Source: Myxococcales bacterium
GTDB lineage: Bacteria > Myxococcota_A > Polyangia > Polyangiales > Polyangiaceae
DNA: 64,000 nt
Assembly (NCBI GenBank): GCA_016794345.1
Contig: JAEUKE010000089.1
Location: 148,589 to 212,588, forward strand
Direction of reading: 5' to 3'
The notes under the pieces are model-generated. The model was not told the DNA's origin and searched no databases. It saw nothing but the letters and a program-made list of their open reading frames with translations. A program made the position numbers and the translations under genes. Positions 1 through 9,500 of the stretch are shown here, in pieces. Numbering within the stretch: position 1 is the first letter of the stretch; each line of letters opens with the position of its first letter.

Positions 1-983
1 CGCTCACCTGGCGTCCGGACACGCGCGCCATCGTCGCGGCGCGCGGTGACAAGGTCGCGATCCTCGCCGTGCCCGGCGGTCGCGCCACGCCGCTCGCGGA
101 CGTCGGCGGGCCGGTCGAGGCCGTCGCCGTCTCGCCAAAGGGCGGTCGCGTCGCGGTGGTCACCAAGGCGCGAGTCGTGAAGATCTACGACGGAAGATCG
201 GGCGCGCTCGTGGCGGAGCTCCCGGAGACGATCCCGGACGAGGAGGTCAACGCGCTCGTCTTCTCGCCGGACGGAGAGCTCTTTGCCGGCTCGGGCTACA
301 CGAGCGCGCGCGTCTGGAACGTGGAGCGAAAGCAGAAGATCTGTGACGTCACCGAGATTCACAGCTTCGACCTCGCGTTCACACCCGACCAGGGCTCGCT
401 GGTCGTGACGGGTGTCGGCGCCATGGGGCGCTACGAGCTCCCCAGCTGCGAGAAGAAGGCCGAGAACAGCGCGGACACGACCGGCACCTTCGGATCCTGG
501 GTCGCGCCGGACGGCCTGCACGTCGCCGCGGCCGGCGGTGCCGGACACGATCTCCAGCTCTTCGGCGGTCGAGACCTCCACAGCATCGACACCCTCGCGA
601 AGAGCGCCGGCTGCACCGACCACGTCGCGGCCGGCTTCTCGCGTGACGGCAAGGTCCTCTTCGGTTTCGGCGGCACGACCTGGATCCGTTCGTTCCGCAT
701 CGAGTCGAAGAAGACAATCGGCGCCTACGACATCCCCCGCCCGGAGGAGGTCTCGTTCGTCGTGCCGTTCGACGACGGCGAGCGCGCCATCGTGGTCAGG
801 AACGACAAGGCGGAGGTGGTGAACGTGAAGGACAAGAGCGTCGCCTTCTCGTTTGGCCTCGAGGGGGCGACCTCACTGGAGATCTCCTGGGACATGTCCC
901 GCCTGCTCGGATCCACCCCGGACAAAGCCGTCATCTGGGACACCGCGACGGGCAAGATACTCGAGAAGCTCTCGCTTCCCTGA
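1..983 (+). CDS. WD40-like beta-propeller protein, C-terminal part
   Basis: The reading frame is open from base 3 and runs to a TGA at 981-983, so the start lies outside the window; about 326 residues are visible. Propeller-like repeats recur, for example FSPDGELFAGSGYTSARVWN early and a WDTATGKILEKL strand at the very end, which is the usual WD40 blade ending. Such domains are protein-interaction scaffolds; no catalytic motif is visible and no partner can be named. The segment may be the C-terminal half of a larger protein, for example a kinase-propeller or caspase-propeller fusion, but the missing N-terminus prevents a choice. The next gene starts 25 bases downstream on the same strand. Confidence 0.75.
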   Translation, partial: LTWRPDTRAIVAARGDKVAILAVPGGRATPLADVGGPVEAVAVSPKGGRVAVVTKARVVKIYDGRSGALVAELPETIPDEEVNALVFSPDGELFAGSGYTSARVWNVERKQKICDVTEIHSFDLAFTPDQGSLVVTGVGAMGRYELPSCEKKAENSADTTGTFGSWVAPDGLHVAAAGGAGHDLQLFGGRDLHSIDTLAKSAGCTDHVAAGFSRDGKVLFGFGGTTWIRSFRIESKKTIGAYDIPRPEEVSFVVPFDDGERAIVVRNDKAEVVNVKDKSVAFSFGLEGATSLEISWDMSRLLGSTPDKAVIWDTATGKILEKLSLP

Positions 984-1008
984 GCGAGGCGCTATCGTCT
1001 CTTCTTTC

Positions 1009-2040
1009 ATGACCGAAGAGACCCTGCCCCTGCGCTTCGAGACGCGGCTCGCCCTCGCCGAGCTCCCCTGGTTCGAGGAAGATCATGGGGAGGTCGTCCT
1101 CGCCGACAAGAGCGTGCCGCCGGTCATCGACACCCACACGCACTACGCGCTACCGCACCTATCCATCCACACGATCGACATCGAGCGCGAGACTCCGGAT
1201 AGTAACCTCCTCCTCGGACGATGTTGCGCGCATCACCTCGACGTCCGCGCCAACCAGTGCTTCGGTCCGAACGAGCTCGTGGGGCTCAAGCGCGAGCTGC
1301 TCCTCGGCGGGCTCACCGGCAAAGGCAAGCGGCGCGATCACACGGCGCCGAACCTCGCGCGCGACATGCGGCAGATGAACGTCGTGCAATCGGTCGTCCT
1401 CGCCATCGACTTCTTCTTCCCGAACAACCACGCGCGGGACACGCTCACCACGGCGCGCACGCGGTCGGAGGTCGTCGGCTACGGGAGCGTGCACCCGAGG
1501 TCGCTCTTCCCCAAAGTGAAGCTGGAGGAGCAGCTCCACCTCGGCGCCCGCGGAATCAAGCTGCACCCGCCCAACCAGACCTTCCGTCCCGATGCCTGGT
1601 ACGCGATGCGCATCTACCGGATGTGCGGGAAGGAGAACCTGCCCGTCTTCTGGCACGCGGGGCCCGCCGGCATCGAGCCGAAGTTCAATCAATCCTTCGC
1701 GCAGATGCGCCATTACGAGCGGCCCATTCGGGAGATCCCCGAGACGCAGTTCGTGCTCGGCCACGCCGGCTCGCTTCAGCACCGCGAAGCCATCGCCATG
1801 CAGCGCCGGTACAAGAACGCCTGGCTCGAGATCTCGGGCCTCTCCCTCGGCCAGCTGCGCGAGGTCATCGCTGAGGCCGACACGGACCGCGTCCTCTTCG
1901 GCTCGGATTGGCCCTTCTATCACCCCGTCCTGCCGCTCGCGAAGGTGCTCATCGCCACGGAGGGGCAGCCGGATCTCCGCCGGAAGATCCTCCACGACAA
2001 CGCTGCCCGCCTGCTCGAGCGCACGTCGCGACCGATCTGA
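1009..2040 (+). CDS. Amidohydrolase-family (amidohydrolase 2) metal-dependent hydrolase
   Basis: 343 residues starting at ATG 1009; the frame is open further upstream, but that part overlaps the preceding gene. It has the TIM-barrel amidohydrolase-2 metal motifs: DTHTH (His43, His45), GIKLHP (Lys184, His186), WHAGP (His216), GHAG (His252) and FGSDWP (Asp300). Family members hydrolyse or decarboxylate small ring or carbonyl compounds; the substrate here cannot be read from sequence. There is no signal peptide, so it is probably cytoplasmic. The N-terminal 35 residues before the metal motif are unusual in lacking family similarity that I recognise. It sits 43 bases upstream of the carboxylesterase gene. 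Confidence 0.85.
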   Translation: MTEETLPLRFETRLALAELPWFEEDHGEVVLADKSVPPVIDTHTHYALPHLSIHTIDIERETPDSNLLLGRCCAHHLDVRANQCFGPNELVGLKRELLLGGLTGKGKRRDHTAPNLARDMRQMNVVQSVVLAIDFFFPNNHARDTLTTARTRSEVVGYGSVHPRSLFPKVKLEEQLHLGARGIKLHPPNQTFRPDAWYAMRIYRMCGKENLPVFWHAGPAGIEPKFNQSFAQMRHYERPIREIPETQFVLGHAGSLQHREAIAMQRRYKNAWLEISGLSLGQLREVIAEADTDRVLFGSDWPFYHPVLPLAKVLIATEGQPDLRRKILHDNAARLLERTSRPI

Positions 2041-2083
2041 CGCCCGGCCCCGCGGCGCGTGGGTTGGCGTAAGATCGGGCACG

Positions 2084-3676
2084 ATGCGCTCCGCGTTCTG
2101 CCTTCTCGCGTCCTTCGCCACCCTCGCGCTCGCCTGCGGCGACGACACCGCCTCGAGCGGAGGCGGCGGGGCGGACGCAGCGCCGCTCTCCTTGCTGACG
2201 GACTCGGGGCCGATCGAGGGTGCCCTCCTCGGTCGCTCGCGTGTGTTCCTGGGCATCCCCTACGCCGCACCGCCAGTCGGTCCGCTCCGCTGGCGCGCGC
2301 CTGCTCCCCTCACGCCGTGGCAAGAGCCGCGCAAGACGATCGCGCGCGGACCGACGTGCGCGCAGGCGAGCCCGCTCGACGGCGCCTTTGCGATCGGGAG
2401 CAGCGAAGATTGTTTGACGCTCAACGTCTGGACGCCGGAGCGCCCGGACACGGAGCCTCTGCCCGTGTTCGTCTGGATTCACGGCGGCGGCTACATCCTC
2501 GGGAGCGGGGGCGACTCCGCCTACGACGGGCAGGTCTTTTCGGAGGCGACCCGATCGGTCGTCGTGACCATCAACTACCGTCTCGGTCCGTTCGGCTTCC
2601 TGGCGCTGCCCGAGCTCGACGCGGAGGACGCCTCCCATCCGACGAGCGGCAACTACGGCCTCGAGGATCAGCGGGCTGCCCTGGCCTGGGTGAAGGCAAA
2701 CGCGGCGGTCTTCGGCGGCGATCCATCCCGCGTCACGATCTTCGGCGAGTCCGCCGGAGGCGCCAGCGTGTGCCAGCACCTCGTGTCGCCCGGCAGCAAG
2801 GGGCTCTTCGCACGCGCGATCATCGAGAGCGGACCGTGCAACCTGGTAAAGGAGCAGGCGAAGGCGTTTGCGCAAGGCGCCGAGATGGCGACCGCGCTCG
2901 CGTGCTCCGGTACGGAGCTGCTCTCGTGTCTGCGCTCGAAGTCGACGGAGGAGGTAATCACCGCGCTGCCGGCGCAGAGCTTCGGGCTGGGCATGGCGAG
3001 CACGACCTGGGCGCCCACGATCGATGGCCTCACGTTGCCGGACAAGCCGCTCGCGATGCTCGAGCAAGGGAGCTTCGAGCGGATGCCGACGATCCTCGGT
3101 GCCAACTCCGACGAAGGGACGCTGTTCTTTCAGCTCGCCGGCTCGATGGTGAACGACGAAGCCGCGTTCCGGATGCTGGCGGAGCAGCTCGTGCCAGGGG
3201 AGGGCGCGGAGATCGTCTCGCGGTATCCGGCCTCCGAATACGGTTCGGTCGAGGCCGCGGCGGCCGCTGCGGTCAGCGACGCGGGGTTCGTCTGTCCGAC
3301 GCGGCGGGCGGCGAGAGCCCTCGCGGCGGGGGGCGCCTCGACGTGGCAGTACCACTACCAATACGGTCCGCCCTCGCTGTTCGGTGAGCTCGGCGCCTTC
3401 CATTCGGCGGAGATCAAGTTCGTCCTGGGCAACCCGGGCCCGCTCCTGCCGCTCCCGCTGACCGACGAGGAGATCGCGTTCTCCCGTTCGATTCAGACGT
3501 ATTGGTCGGCGCTCGGAAGCGCCGGCGACCCCAATTCCACAGGTGGGGTCGTGTGGCCCCGGTACGACCTCGCGAGCGACACGAGCCTCGTGCTCGATCT
3601 GACCATCACCACGGTGTCGGGCCTCCGGGCCGTCCAGTGCGACTACTGGGACACCGTGGAGACAAACGTGTTCTGA
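2084..3676 (+). CDS. Carboxylesterase type B, probable lipoprotein
   Basis: 530 residues from ATG 2084. The N-terminus has a hydrophobic signal ending in LALAC (Cys18), a lipobox, so it is probably an exported membrane-anchored enzyme. Carboxylesterase-B hallmarks are the HGGGY oxyanion loop (about 133-137), the nucleophile elbow GESAGG (Ser223), the acidic member in NSDEG (about Glu344) and a His in FHSAE (about 440). Length fits the family, which hydrolyses carboxylic esters; the substrate is unknown. It ends five bases before the convergent PLD gene. Confidence 0.92.
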   Translation: MRSAFCLLASFATLALACGDDTASSGGGGADAAPLSLLTDSGPIEGALLGRSRVFLGIPYAAPPVGPLRWRAPAPLTPWQEPRKTIARGPTCAQASPLDGAFAIGSSEDCLTLNVWTPERPDTEPLPVFVWIHGGGYILGSGGDSAYDGQVFSEATRSVVVTINYRLGPFGFLALPELDAEDASHPTSGNYGLEDQRAALAWVKANAAVFGGDPSRVTIFGESAGGASVCQHLVSPGSKGLFARAIIESGPCNLVKEQAKAFAQGAEMATALACSGTELLSCLRSKSTEEVITALPAQSFGLGMASTTWAPTIDGLTLPDKPLAMLEQGSFERMPTILGANSDEGTLFFQLAGSMVNDEAAFRMLAEQLVPGEGAEIVSRYPASEYGSVEAAAAAAVSDAGFVCPTRRAARALAAGGASTWQYHYQYGPPSLFGELGAFHSAEIKFVLGNPGPLLPLPLTDEEIAFSRSIQTYWSALGSAGDPNSTGGVVWPRYDLASDTSLVLDLTITTVSGLRAVQCDYWDTVETNVF

Positions 3677-3681
3677 CGAGC

Positions 3682-4758
3682 CTACCGGGGCGCGAGCTTC
3701 TCCCAGAGCGACCCGAACTCGCGTCCGAACGCGCGGAGCAGGCGTGGGTCGTCCGACACGATGAGGTTCTCCTCGTTGTCGCGCGCCGCGCCTCGTGTCC
3801 AGTTGTACGAGCCGGTCAACATTCGGCGTTCGTCGAAGATCGCGAACTTGTGGTGCATGTGGAAGGGCGTCTGGTCGACGCGGACCTCGATGCCGGCGCG
3901 GGCGAGCCGGTGGATGTCGGAGCCCTCGTCGTAGGCCTTGTCGTTGTCGGTGATGATCCGCACGCGCACGCCGCGCCGGTGCGCGTCGAGCAGGCGCGCG
4001 GCGATGCGGTCGTCCGTGATTGTGAAGACGCACACGTCCGCGGTCGCCTCCGCCGACTCGATCTGCCTGCAGATGGCGAAGAGGCACTCGTCCCCGGGGC
4101 TGAAGTGGACGTCGAGCGAGGAGCGCGCCATCGCCTCTCGGCGCGGCGTCGAAGGCCTCGCAGGGGGCGCGGTGGTCTCCGACCTCTTTGCGCTCTCTGC
4201 CTGGGCGAGCCGCGTGCGCAGCTCTTCCGAGCGCCTACCCTCGGCCTGGAGCTTCGCCTCGATCTCTTCGAGGCGGCGCTCGGCCCCGTCGGCCCGTCGC
4301 TCCTCGGCCGCGAGCCTCGCCTCGAGCTCGCGGATGCCGGCGTCGCCGTCGACGCTGCGAGTTGCCGCGGCGCCGCTCGCCTGCGGGGCGGCGCCTTTGC
4401 CTTTGCCGCGGCCGCCCTTGGTCGAGCGCTCGTCGGTCACCTTCTTTGCCCGCGCCTCGGCGCTGCGCGCCCGCTCGCGCGCCTGCGCCAGCTCGAGGTC
4501 GAGCGCGCGTGACCTTTCCTCCGCGGCCTTTCGAGCGGACTCGGCGCGCGCGGCGCGGTCCTCGGCCCGCTTCGCCTGGTCCTCGGCCTCTCGCCTGCGT
4601 CGCTCCAGGCGCGCGTCGCGTCGGTCGTCGTCGTCGTCGTCCTCGTCTTTCTTCGAGGCCTTCGGCTTCGCCGGCTCGGGGAGCGCCGCGGGCGCAGGCG
4701 CCGGGGCGGCCGCCGGTCGGATCAGATCGGCGAGCCAGCTTCGGAGTTTGTTCAGCAT
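3682..4758 (-). CDS. Coiled-coil protein with one phospholipase D-like (HKD) domain
   Basis: 358 residues from ATG 4758. The N-terminal third is Ala/Pro rich, then about 150 residues of charged Ala/Glu/Arg heptad-like sequence predict a long coiled coil. The C-terminal 150 residues form a PLD-like domain with one HxKxxxxD motif (His302 in HHKFAIFD) followed by GSYNW, as in single-motif nucleases of the Nuc/MitoPLD type, which act as dimers. A DNA or phospholipid phosphodiesterase role is a family inference. No signal peptide or clear membrane segment is seen. The coiled coil may supply the second active-site half by dimerisation. Convergent with the carboxylesterase gene. Confidence 0.85.
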   Translation of the reverse strand: MLNKLRSWLADLIRPAAAPAPAPAALPEPAKPKASKKDEDDDDDDRRDARLERRRREAEDQAKRAEDRAARAESARKAAEERSRALDLELAQARERARSAEARAKKVTDERSTKGGRGKGKGAAPQASGAAATRSVDGDAGIRELEARLAAEERRADGAERRLEEIEAKLQAEGRRSEELRTRLAQAESAKRSETTAPPARPSTPRREAMARSSLDVHFSPGDECLFAICRQIESAEATADVCVFTITDDRIAARLLDAHRRGVRVRIITDNDKAYDEGSDIHRLARAGIEVRVDQTPFHMHHKFAIFDERRMLTGSYNWTRGAARDNEENLIVSDDPRLLRAFGREFGSLWEKLAPR

Positions 4759-4858
4759 CGGAACCCCTCATGATCGACGCAAACGCCGGCCACGCCCAAG
4801 TTTCGCTCATCAAATGCTCAAGGACGCGCCCCGGGAGGCGACGCATCTTGGTCCGGCG

Positions 4859-5059
4859 ATGACGCCCAAGGAGCCGCAGCACACGACAAACAGGAGGCAG
4901 GCTTGTGTCTGGGCCACGCTGGCGCTCGTGGTCCCTGCGACGGTTGGTTTCGTCCACAGGGGCGCAACCGGCGTGCTCAGCGGGCTCGTCTGGGGAGGGC
5001 TCGCCATGCTGCTCTCGGTGAGCCACCTCCGCCTGGCGGGCCGCGTCCTTCGGCGCTGA
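4859..5059 (+). CDS. Small membrane protein, hypothetical
   Basis: 66 residues from ATG 4859. Two hydrophobic stretches (about residues 16-32 and 38-54) separated by a short Arg/Gly turn suggest a two-helix inner-membrane hairpin with a basic C-terminus. I do not recognise a family. It lies alone between two minus-strand genes; there is no convincing ribosome binding site, so the call rests on length, hydrophobicity and codon bias. Confidence 0.5.
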   Translation: MTPKEPQHTTNRRQACVWATLALVVPATVGFVHRGATGVLSGLVWGGLAMLLSVSHLRLAGRVLRR

Positions 5060-5069
5060 AGCACGCAGC

Positions 5070-5918
5070 TCAGGGGGCGTAGCCGATCGCGGCGCCGCCG
5101 AGGACGGTGCTCCGGTCTTCGAAGGACTTCTCGAGCGAGTCTTGCCGCAAGAGGACGGCCCACGTACCCACGAGCTTCACGTAGACGGTCTCGAGCGGCT
5201 TGTACGCGACGGTGAGCGTCGTCGTGGTGTCTTGCATATCGAACGTGATGGCCTCGGCCCCGGCCGCGCCGACAGAGGCCGAGGGGGTGACCGTCACGTC
5301 GTCGATCTCGAAGGCGTGTTGCACACCGACGTCGACGTAGCCTCCGCGCTGCCGAACGAACTCCCCGTACCCCTGGACGAACGGCGTGAGCCATTCGTTC
5401 GGGAACGAGAGCTGGGCACCGGCCTCGTGTGAGCCATCGATCACGGTGCTCTCGGGGTAGAGCGTCGCCGTGTAGCCGAGGGATGCTGCGAAGTGCTCAC
5501 CAACCTCGAAGCCGTACGAGATGCTCGGCTCCATGTCGACGCCGGTCCCCGGCTGGATCGCGTGGTCGGTCAGGGCGATCGCCGTGAAGAGCCCCACGCT
5601 GAGCGTCCCGGGGCCGACGTCGTTGACCCCCAGAAACGCCGTGCTCTGGCTGCTCGGGTGATACTTCTCCACGTATTGCGGGACGCCCCGCACGACGTAG
5701 GTGGAGAACACGCCTGTCTCCACGCCTGCCGAGACGGCAGGTTTCTTCTCCGGCTCGGCGGGTGGCGGCGGCGCAGTGGCGTCGGCGTCGGCCGCCCGGG
5801 GCGGCGCCCACTCGGGGTCGATGACCGCGACACGCACCGGTTCATCGGCCAATGCGGCGGAAGCCGGTGCGATGAGGGTGATGGTGGCGAGGACCGTGGC
5901 GAGCTTGGAGTGACTCAC
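5070..5918 (-). CDS. Putative outer-membrane beta-barrel protein
   Basis: About 282 residues if the GTG at 5918 is used; the frame is open to a TTG at 5963, which would add 15 residues. The N-terminus is a signal peptide (hydrophobic stretch ending ASAALADEP), followed by a Pro/Ala linker and alternating polar/hydrophobic strands typical of a barrel. The segment TGVFSTYVVRGVPQ resembles the opening strand of the conserved outer-membrane family TIGR02001 (normally S-D-Y-V-F-R-G). No function is established. Convergent with the small membrane protein gene. Confidence 0.65.
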   Translation of the reverse strand: MSHSKLATVLATITLIAPASAALADEPVRVAVIDPEWAPPRAADADATAPPPPAEPEKKPAVSAGVETGVFSTYVVRGVPQYVEKYHPSSQSTAFLGVNDVGPGTLSVGLFTAIALTDHAIQPGTGVDMEPSISYGFEVGEHFAASLGYTATLYPESTVIDGSHEAGAQLSFPNEWLTPFVQGYGEFVRQRGGYVDVGVQHAFEIDDVTVTPSASVGAAGAEAITFDMQDTTTTLTVAYKPLETVYVKLVGTWAVLLRQDSLEKSFEDRSTVLGGAAIGYAP

Positions 5919-6049
5919 CGAAACGGGTACGGGTCGGACTCGCGAGGGCTTAAGCAGAACCAAAACGACGCTGCGGGCTGCTCTGAAAGTTGCGAGGACG
6001 GCCCTCGTCGCGTTTGCGGAGCGCGCGCCGGTCTGTTACGCGCGCCGTG

Positions 6050-6514
6050 ATGACGGAGAAGGTCGCAGAGCGACGCATTCGGGCGTCGCTCGTCTGCCGA
6101 GCGGAGGGTCGCTTGCTCGTCGTTCGCTTGCGCGATCCGGTCACCGGCTTCGAAGGACTCTACCCGCCCGGCGGCGGCGTGGAGCCGGGCGAGGCTCCGA
6201 GCGACACGGCCCGGCGCGAGACGCGGGAAGAGACGGGACTGGACGTGCCGCTCGACCCGAGCGTCGTGGTGGTGCGTCACTATCCGTTCACCTGGGGAGC
6301 AGTCGACTTCGACGTGACGACCCACTTCTTCGGCGCAACGCTCCTCCGCGCCGAGGCGCTGCCGTCCGTCGTGGACGCTCCCTACAACCTCGGCGCAGCC
6401 TGGGTCCCCGTGGAGGTGGCGCTCGCCTCCCTTGCGATCCACGAGCCGATTCACGCAGCGGTCACGGACGTGCTCTACCTGCTCGACGCTGCCGCGAGCC
6501 CCCCTCCGCTGTAG
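6050..6514 (+). CDS. Nudix hydrolase
   Basis: 154 residues from ATG 6050; an upstream start in frame at 5990 is less likely because it would extend into sequence without Nudix similarity. The Nudix box GX5EX7REXXEEXG is complete at about residues 42-64. The enzyme is expected to hydrolyse a nucleoside diphosphate linked to another moiety in a Mg-dependent way; substrate unknown. It is divergent from the barrel-protein gene and 37 bases ahead of the M36 protease gene. Confidence 0.9.
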   Translation: MTEKVAERRIRASLVCRAEGRLLVVRLRDPVTGFEGLYPPGGGVEPGEAPSDTARRETREETGLDVPLDPSVVVVRHYPFTWGAVDFDVTTHFFGATLLRAEALPSVVDAPYNLGAAWVPVEVALASLAIHEPIHAAVTDVLYLLDAAASPPPL

Positions 6515-6551
6515 CCGCGGGTCTCGCGCCCGTGCGACCATCGCGGGCTCC

Positions 6552-9500
6552 ATGAACCGCTCGTACCGGCTCGCCGCGGCCCCCCTCCTCGCGGTCCTGT
6601 TCGCGGGGGTGGCGCAGGCGGACGACAAGCCCAGCTTCGATCGTTCCTTCGACGTCGCGCCCGCGCCTGTCGTGCAGGTGTCTCAGCGCTGGACAGGTCA
6701 GGTCACGACGACCGACTCGCGCACGGGGCTCCCCTCGTTCGTGTGGGGCCAGCTCGAGACGCCGGCCCTTCCCGCGGGCGCTGCGCCGGCGGACGCCGCG
6801 CTCGCCCACATCCGCGCCTACGCTCCGCTCTACGCGTTGTCCGCGCGTTCGCTGGCGACCGTCCGCGTCTCGGAGGTGCACGACACAGGTCGCGGCGGGA
6901 TCTTGGTGCGGCTCGAACAGGCGGTCGACGGCATCCCGGTGATCGGTAGCGGGGCGAAGATCCTCATGCGCCGCGACCGAGCGCTGGTCGCCATCGGCGG
7001 CAACCTCCGGCCCGATGCCACCCCCGAGCTCGCGAAGCGGGCCACGTACGGGCTGCCGCGTGCGACGGTGGTCGCTCGCGTCCTCTCCGATCTCTACGAC
7101 GCTTCCATCCCGGCATCGGTGGTCGGCGCGGCGTCACCCGAGGATGCGCTCGGCTACACCCATTTCGACGTGGCGCCTGGCGGTCCGGTTCGCTTCGAGC
7201 GCCCGGCCCGTGTCCGGCGTGTGTGGTTCCCGGTCGGTGGGGCGCTCGTCGCGGCGTATTACGTGGAGGTCTTCTCCTCGACCGGCGTTCGCGGATGGGA
7301 CGCGTACGCGTACGTGGTGGACGCCACGACCGCGGAGGTGCTCCGCCGGCGCAACCTCACCGATCACGCGGCGTTCTCCTACCGGGTCCATGCGGACACG
7401 AGCGGTGACCTGCGCCCGCTCGACGGTCCCGTCGCCGACTTCACGCCGCACCCCACCGGGGTGCCCGACCGGAGCTATCCGGGCTTCGTGGCCCCGAGCC
7501 TCGTCACCATCGACGGCTTCAACATCCACGCGGACCCGTGGCTCTCCGCGAACGCGACCGAAGCGCTGGGCAACAACGTCGACGCATTCACCGATCGAGA
7601 TGGGACCGATTCCATCTCTCCCGGCGACACGCGGGCGCAGACCACGGCGCCCGGCGTCTTCGACCACACGTACGACCCGCTCTCTTCGCCGACGGCCTCC
7701 CCGACCCAGGCGATGGCCGGCGTCACGCAGGTCTTCTACACGACGAATTGGCTCCACGACTATTGGTACGACTCGGGCTTCGACGAGGCCGCCGGCAATG
7801 CCCAGCTCGACAACTACAATCGAGGCGGCGCTGGCGGAGACAGGCTCCGCTGCGAGACGCAGGACGACCTCGACGCGGGCGCGGCGAACAACGCCAACAT
7901 GGCCACGCCGGCGGACGGCGCGTCGCCGCGAATGCAGATCTACGTGTGGAGCGGGGCGCAATCCGCGTCGCTTGCGGTCGACGCGCTGCCGAATGCGCCG
8001 GAGACGGGGACGGCGGCGTTCGGCGCCGGCTCCTTCGACGTGACCGGCGCGGTGGTCCTCGTCGACGACGCCACGGCGACGGTGACCGACGCCTGCGAGC
8101 CGATCGGCAACTCGATCGCGGGTCAAATCGCGCTCATCGATCGCGGCAGCTGCTCCTTCCAGTCCAAGGCGGCGCGAGCGGAAGCGGCGGGCGCGATCGG
8201 CGTCATCATCGCGAACAACCAAGGAGGACCGCCGCCGGCAATGCCGGGCGACGGCGGGGCGGCCGTCGGTATCCCGGTGCTGAGCGTCAGCCAGGCCGAC
8301 GGTGTGACGATCAAGGCGGCGTTGGGCGCGGGGCCCGTGAGCGCCACGATGCAGCGCCAGAACGGCGCCGCAGCCGACGCAGCCGTCGACAACCTCGTCG
8401 TCGCGCACGAGTGGGGGCACTACCTCCACCACCGCCTCGTCGATTGCGGACTCAACCAATGTGGTGGCGAGAGCGAAGGCTGGGGCGATTTCTTGGCGCT
8501 GTCCCTCGCGGTGCGAGAAGGGGACGACCTCTCCGGCACCTTCTCGCCGGCGGTCTACGCGACCATTGCGAACCCGGACGCAGCCTACTTCGGCACGCGA
8601 CGTTATCCGTATTCGACGGATCTGTCGAAGAGCCCCCTGACGTTCCAGCACATCCAGGCCTCCGCGGTGCTCCCGGGCGGCCCGCCGATGTCGCCGGGCG
8701 TGCCGTTCAACGCGGAGGTGCACAACACCGGCGAGGTCTTCGCGGCGATGCTCTTCGAGGGATATGTGTCGATGCTCGCCGCCTCGGCGGAGCCGAATCC
8801 GCCGCATTCGTTCGACGAGGCGAGGCGAAAGATGGCCGACTACGTCGTGGCCGGCATGAAGCTCGCCCCCACGGAGCCCACCTTCACCGAGCAACGGGAC
8901 GCGATCATCGCCGCGGCGTTTGCGGCAGACCCGGAGGACGCGCTCGTCATCGCCGAAGGCTTCGCCAAGCGAGGCGCCGGCTCCTGCGCCGTGTCGCCGC
9001 CACGCGACTCGTTCGACAACGAAGGCGTGGTGGAGAGCTTCGACGTCGCCCCCGCGGTCTCCATCGTCTCGGTAGCGGTGACGGACGGCCCCGCCTCCTG
9101 CGACGATGACGGTATCGTCGATGTCGGCGAGACGGGGCGCGTCGTCGTGACCCTCGCGAACCGCGGGTTCCTCGACGCCCCGGCGACGACCGTCACGCTG
9201 TCCGCGGACGACGCAGGCCTGGCGTTCCCGGGAGGCGCGTCGGTCGAGGTGCCCACCCTCGCGGGGTTCGCGACCGTCGAGATCCCCTTCGAGGTCTCGC
9301 TCGCGGGCGCCAATGCGCCCACGCAGGTCAAGATCGTCGCCACGGCCAAGAACCCCGCGTCCTGCACGCCGAGCGTCGTGTCGGAGACCTTCACGCGTGT
9401 GCACTACGACGAATCGCCGGCCTCCTCCACGAAGGACGACTTCGAGAGCGGCATCGACGCGTGGAGCCTCGACGGCGACGCGAGCGAGCTCGTCTGGACA

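Noticed and set aside
1949..4087. 712-codon minus-strand frame opposite the carboxylesterase gene
   Set aside because: It reads through the esterase and PLD genes in a shadow frame and has no domain pattern.
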